A stretch of DNA of 64,000 nt, taken from positions 682,001 to 746,000 of the forward strand of contig NZ_WPIN01000001.1 of the NCBI RefSeq assembly GCF_009754945.1. Reading direction: 5' to 3'. Position 1 is the first letter of the stretch. Every line of letters begins with the position of its first letter. Origin of the DNA: Spirosoma arboris. GTDB lineage: Bacteria > Bacteroidota > Bacteroidia > Cytophagales > Spirosomataceae. Below the pieces are notes generated by a model. The model was not told the DNA's origin. It made no database searches and was given only the letters and a program-made list of their open reading frames with translations. Shown here in pieces: positions 62,381 through 64,000 of this stretch. The position numbers were made by a program, and so were the translations under genes.

Positions 62381-63031
62381 ATGCATATCGCTATTACAGG
62401 AAATATTGGAGCTGGCAAAACAACGCTGGCCGAATTACTGGCCGCTCACTACGGCTGGGAAGTACTCTACGAAGCCGTCGACGGGAATCCCTATCTGGCC
62501 GATTTTTATGCTGATATGCCTCGGTGGGCGTTCAATCTACAAATCTATTTCCTGAATAGTCGCTTTGCGCAAATGAAAAAGATCCTGGTGAGTCAGCAGG
62601 CTAATTCGGCCTCACCTGGTAGTCAGGCGCATACGATGGTGCAGGACCGGACTATTTATGAGGATGCTTCTATTTTTGCCCGCAATCTCTACCAGGACGG
62701 CACCATGCCCGAGCGTGACTATTTTACCTATCGCAACTTATTCGAGAATATGATGAGTATGGTTCGCCCCCCCGATCTGATGATTTACCTCCGGGCCGAT
62801 TTGCCCAAACTTCGCAAACAGATTCAGAAACGGGGGCGGTCATTTGAGCAGGCTATCAGCAATGAGTACCTGGGTAATTTAAATCAACTCTACGAAGAAT
62901 TTGCCGGTTCATATAACCTCGGACCTCTGTTGATTTTAGATGTAAATGCGCTGGATTATGCGAATAAACCGGCTGATTTTGCCGAAGTAATTCGTCAGGT
63001 TGATGCCAGGATGAGCGACGTTAGCAGATAA
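62381..63031 (+). CDS. Deoxynucleoside kinase
   Basis: 216 residues. P-loop GNIGAGKTTL (7-16), the substrate-side EAVDGNPYL, the DRTIYEDASIF block (DRS-like motif), and the LID region LRKQIQKRGRSFEQ. It phosphorylates deoxynucleosides, probably adenosine or guanosine types, in the salvage pathway. An intrinsic terminator follows the stop. Confidence 0.9.
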   Translation: MHIAITGNIGAGKTTLAELLAAHYGWEVLYEAVDGNPYLADFYADMPRWAFNLQIYFLNSRFAQMKKILVSQQANSASPGSQAHTMVQDRTIYEDASIFARNLYQDGTMPERDYFTYRNLFENMMSMVRPPDLMIYLRADLPKLRKQIQKRGRSFEQAISNEYLGNLNQLYEEFAGSYNLGPLLILDVNALDYANKPADFAEVIRQVDARMSDVSR

Positions 63032-63045
63032 CCTGTGAAACTTAA

Positions 63046-63078
63046 AAAAAAGCCGGACTCAGGGAGCCCGGCTTTTTT
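63046..63078 (+). terminator. Intrinsic terminator of the deoxynucleoside kinase gene
   Basis: AAAAAAGCCGG and CCGGCTTTTTT pair perfectly, with an inner CTC/GAG extension, and T-run on the plus strand; works on both strands. Confidence 0.85.
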
Positions 63079-63570
63079 GAACTACATAATAAAGCTTATA
63101 TGTACTCTGTACGCAATGACATCTGAGTCTGTTGCGGGAAAGTAGAAATAAGTCAAAAATAAGTGAAAGAGCCGGTACTCATACCAGGCATAACAAAGGC
63201 GTTATTTGCTTTAGTTGATTGATAAACAAGATGTAAACTAATGCGAACTACGAGATTTTATGGGTGATTATAATTCGATTAAGCTCCTACGCGGTCAAAA
63301 AAACTCATAGTTCGCGTTAACCTGGAAGGATTGCAGCAGTAAGAAATATAGTTCAGCAACTAGAAGACATAGCGGCCCGATAGCACCATCAGAATACCCG
63401 CTGGAACGGTAGTAAAGGATAGTTTACACAAGGTGAATCTGGGCAGTGTTCCTGTTAAATCAACTACTTGTTTATTCATTCCTACCAGTTACTAACTCTC
63501 ACATTGATTGACTCTTCGGGCTATGTTGTTTTGTATTAAACAGCGCTTAAGCGTAACTAAACACAAGACA
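63079..63570. other. Non-coding spacer with a distant inverted pair
   Basis: No gene seen. GCGAACTACGAG at 63243-63254 and CTCATAGTTCGC at 63304-63315 are near-perfect complements 49 bases apart and could form a stem or a pair of operator sites. A TTG start at 63508 in frame with the next gene is not convincing. Confidence 0.4.
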
Positions 63571-63933
63571 ATGGCAAACGAAAAAAGTGTAATCGACGAA
63601 TGGTCGGTAAGAGACCTGGAAGATGGATCATCATTAACAATTACGGTAGTAAGCTGTACCGAACTAGGCAACCAGTCGCAGCCAGGTATACAGGTTCTCT
63701 ACATGGGAAACACTATCAACTATGAGCCACTGATTGTGGAGCGGTGGGCGTATCAAGCCTCTAAAAAAGGTGTGGATGAGTATTTGCTGGAAGACCAATC
63801 CTGGATGTATTATCAGGATCAGTTTGTGAAAAATTACCTGGTGCTGGGTTCGCCCCTCAAAGCGAAGGTAGAGGTAAAAACGCGCTCATCTAAGGTGATT
63901 TCCAGAGAGTATGCGTTACCCTTCGACGTATAA
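63571..63933 (+). CDS. Small uncharacterised protein
   Basis: Start at 63571 (MANEKSVIDEWSVRDLEDG), 120 residues, no signal peptide. It looks like a small beta-sandwich (LTITVVSCTEL, IQVLYMGNTINY, KAKVEVKTRSSKVIS). I recognise no family. The next gene starts 10 bp after the stop. Confidence 0.5.
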   Translation: MANEKSVIDEWSVRDLEDGSSLTITVVSCTELGNQSQPGIQVLYMGNTINYEPLIVERWAYQASKKGVDEYLLEDQSWMYYQDQFVKNYLVLGSPLKAKVEVKTRSSKVISREYALPFDV

Positions 63934-63942
63934 GCGTATCGA

Positions 63943-64000
63943 ATGAAAGCCATTACCATCGCTAACTGGTCATTCCTGATCATTTATGGCATTCTGCTCA
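63943..64000 (+). CDS. Start of a membrane protein (cut by window end)
   Basis: ATG at 63943 opens a frame that reads MKAITIANWSFLIIYGILL to the window edge, a hydrophobic N-terminal helix. It probably shares a message with the preceding small gene. Confidence 0.4.
   Translation, partial: MKAITIANWSFLIIYGILL

Overview
The window looks like chromosome of a Bacteroidota of the Cytophagales, most like Spirosoma or a close relative. This rests on the SusC/SusD pair with an STN-domain SusC plus FecR and ECF sigma, several DUF4249-type lipoproteins, a 7TMR-DISM kinase, a LytTR regulator, a GH3-type protein, and -7 promoter boxes of the Bacteroidota form TAnnTTTG. Base composition is near 50% GC and I saw no tRNA, rRNA, CRISPR, phage or transposase gene. 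Species assignment is inference.

Layout. 1-4.3 kb: a 7TMR-DISM sensor kinase cut by the window edge, diverging from three small secreted or lipoprotein genes. 4.3-8.6 kb (minus): serine biosynthesis packed into two genes (a phosphoserine aminotransferase and a phosphatase-dehydrogenase fusion), then a YheT-type hydrolase. 8.8-22.3 kb (plus): a long run of three kelch lipoproteins, five DUF4249-type lipoproteins, a carboxypeptidase-regulatory-domain protein and one TonB-dependent receptor, probably a surface binding and uptake system that grew by duplication. 22.4-42.7 kb: mixed housekeeping and regulatory genes (Uma2, CDF transporter, amidohydrolase, two-component pair, esterases, M28 peptidase, NUDIX, LysE, GH3, SurE, AraC facing a PhyH dioxygenase, LysR, threonine synthase, TPR membrane protein). 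42.9-61.1 kb (plus): ECF sigma, FecR, SusC, SusD, gluconate-2-dehydrogenase-subunit-3-like protein, GMC oxidoreductase, two unusual glycoside-hydrolase-like proteins, LctP permease, TIM-barrel isomerase and D-2-hydroxyacid dehydrogenase, which reads as one catabolic locus for an oxidised sugar or glycoside. 61.2-64 kb: TrhO, a deoxynucleoside kinase, a small unknown protein and the first codons of a membrane protein.

The most striking feature is not one gene but the spacers. About twenty long inverted repeats (70-150 bp, arms up to 38 bp and perfect) of at least ten unrelated word families sit between genes. Several have entered genes: one lies in frame inside the YheT hydrolase, and three copies of a CACAGAGA-type repeat encode most of the signal peptide of three DUF4249 lipoproteins, while the tandem paralogue without the repeat has an ordinary signal peptide.
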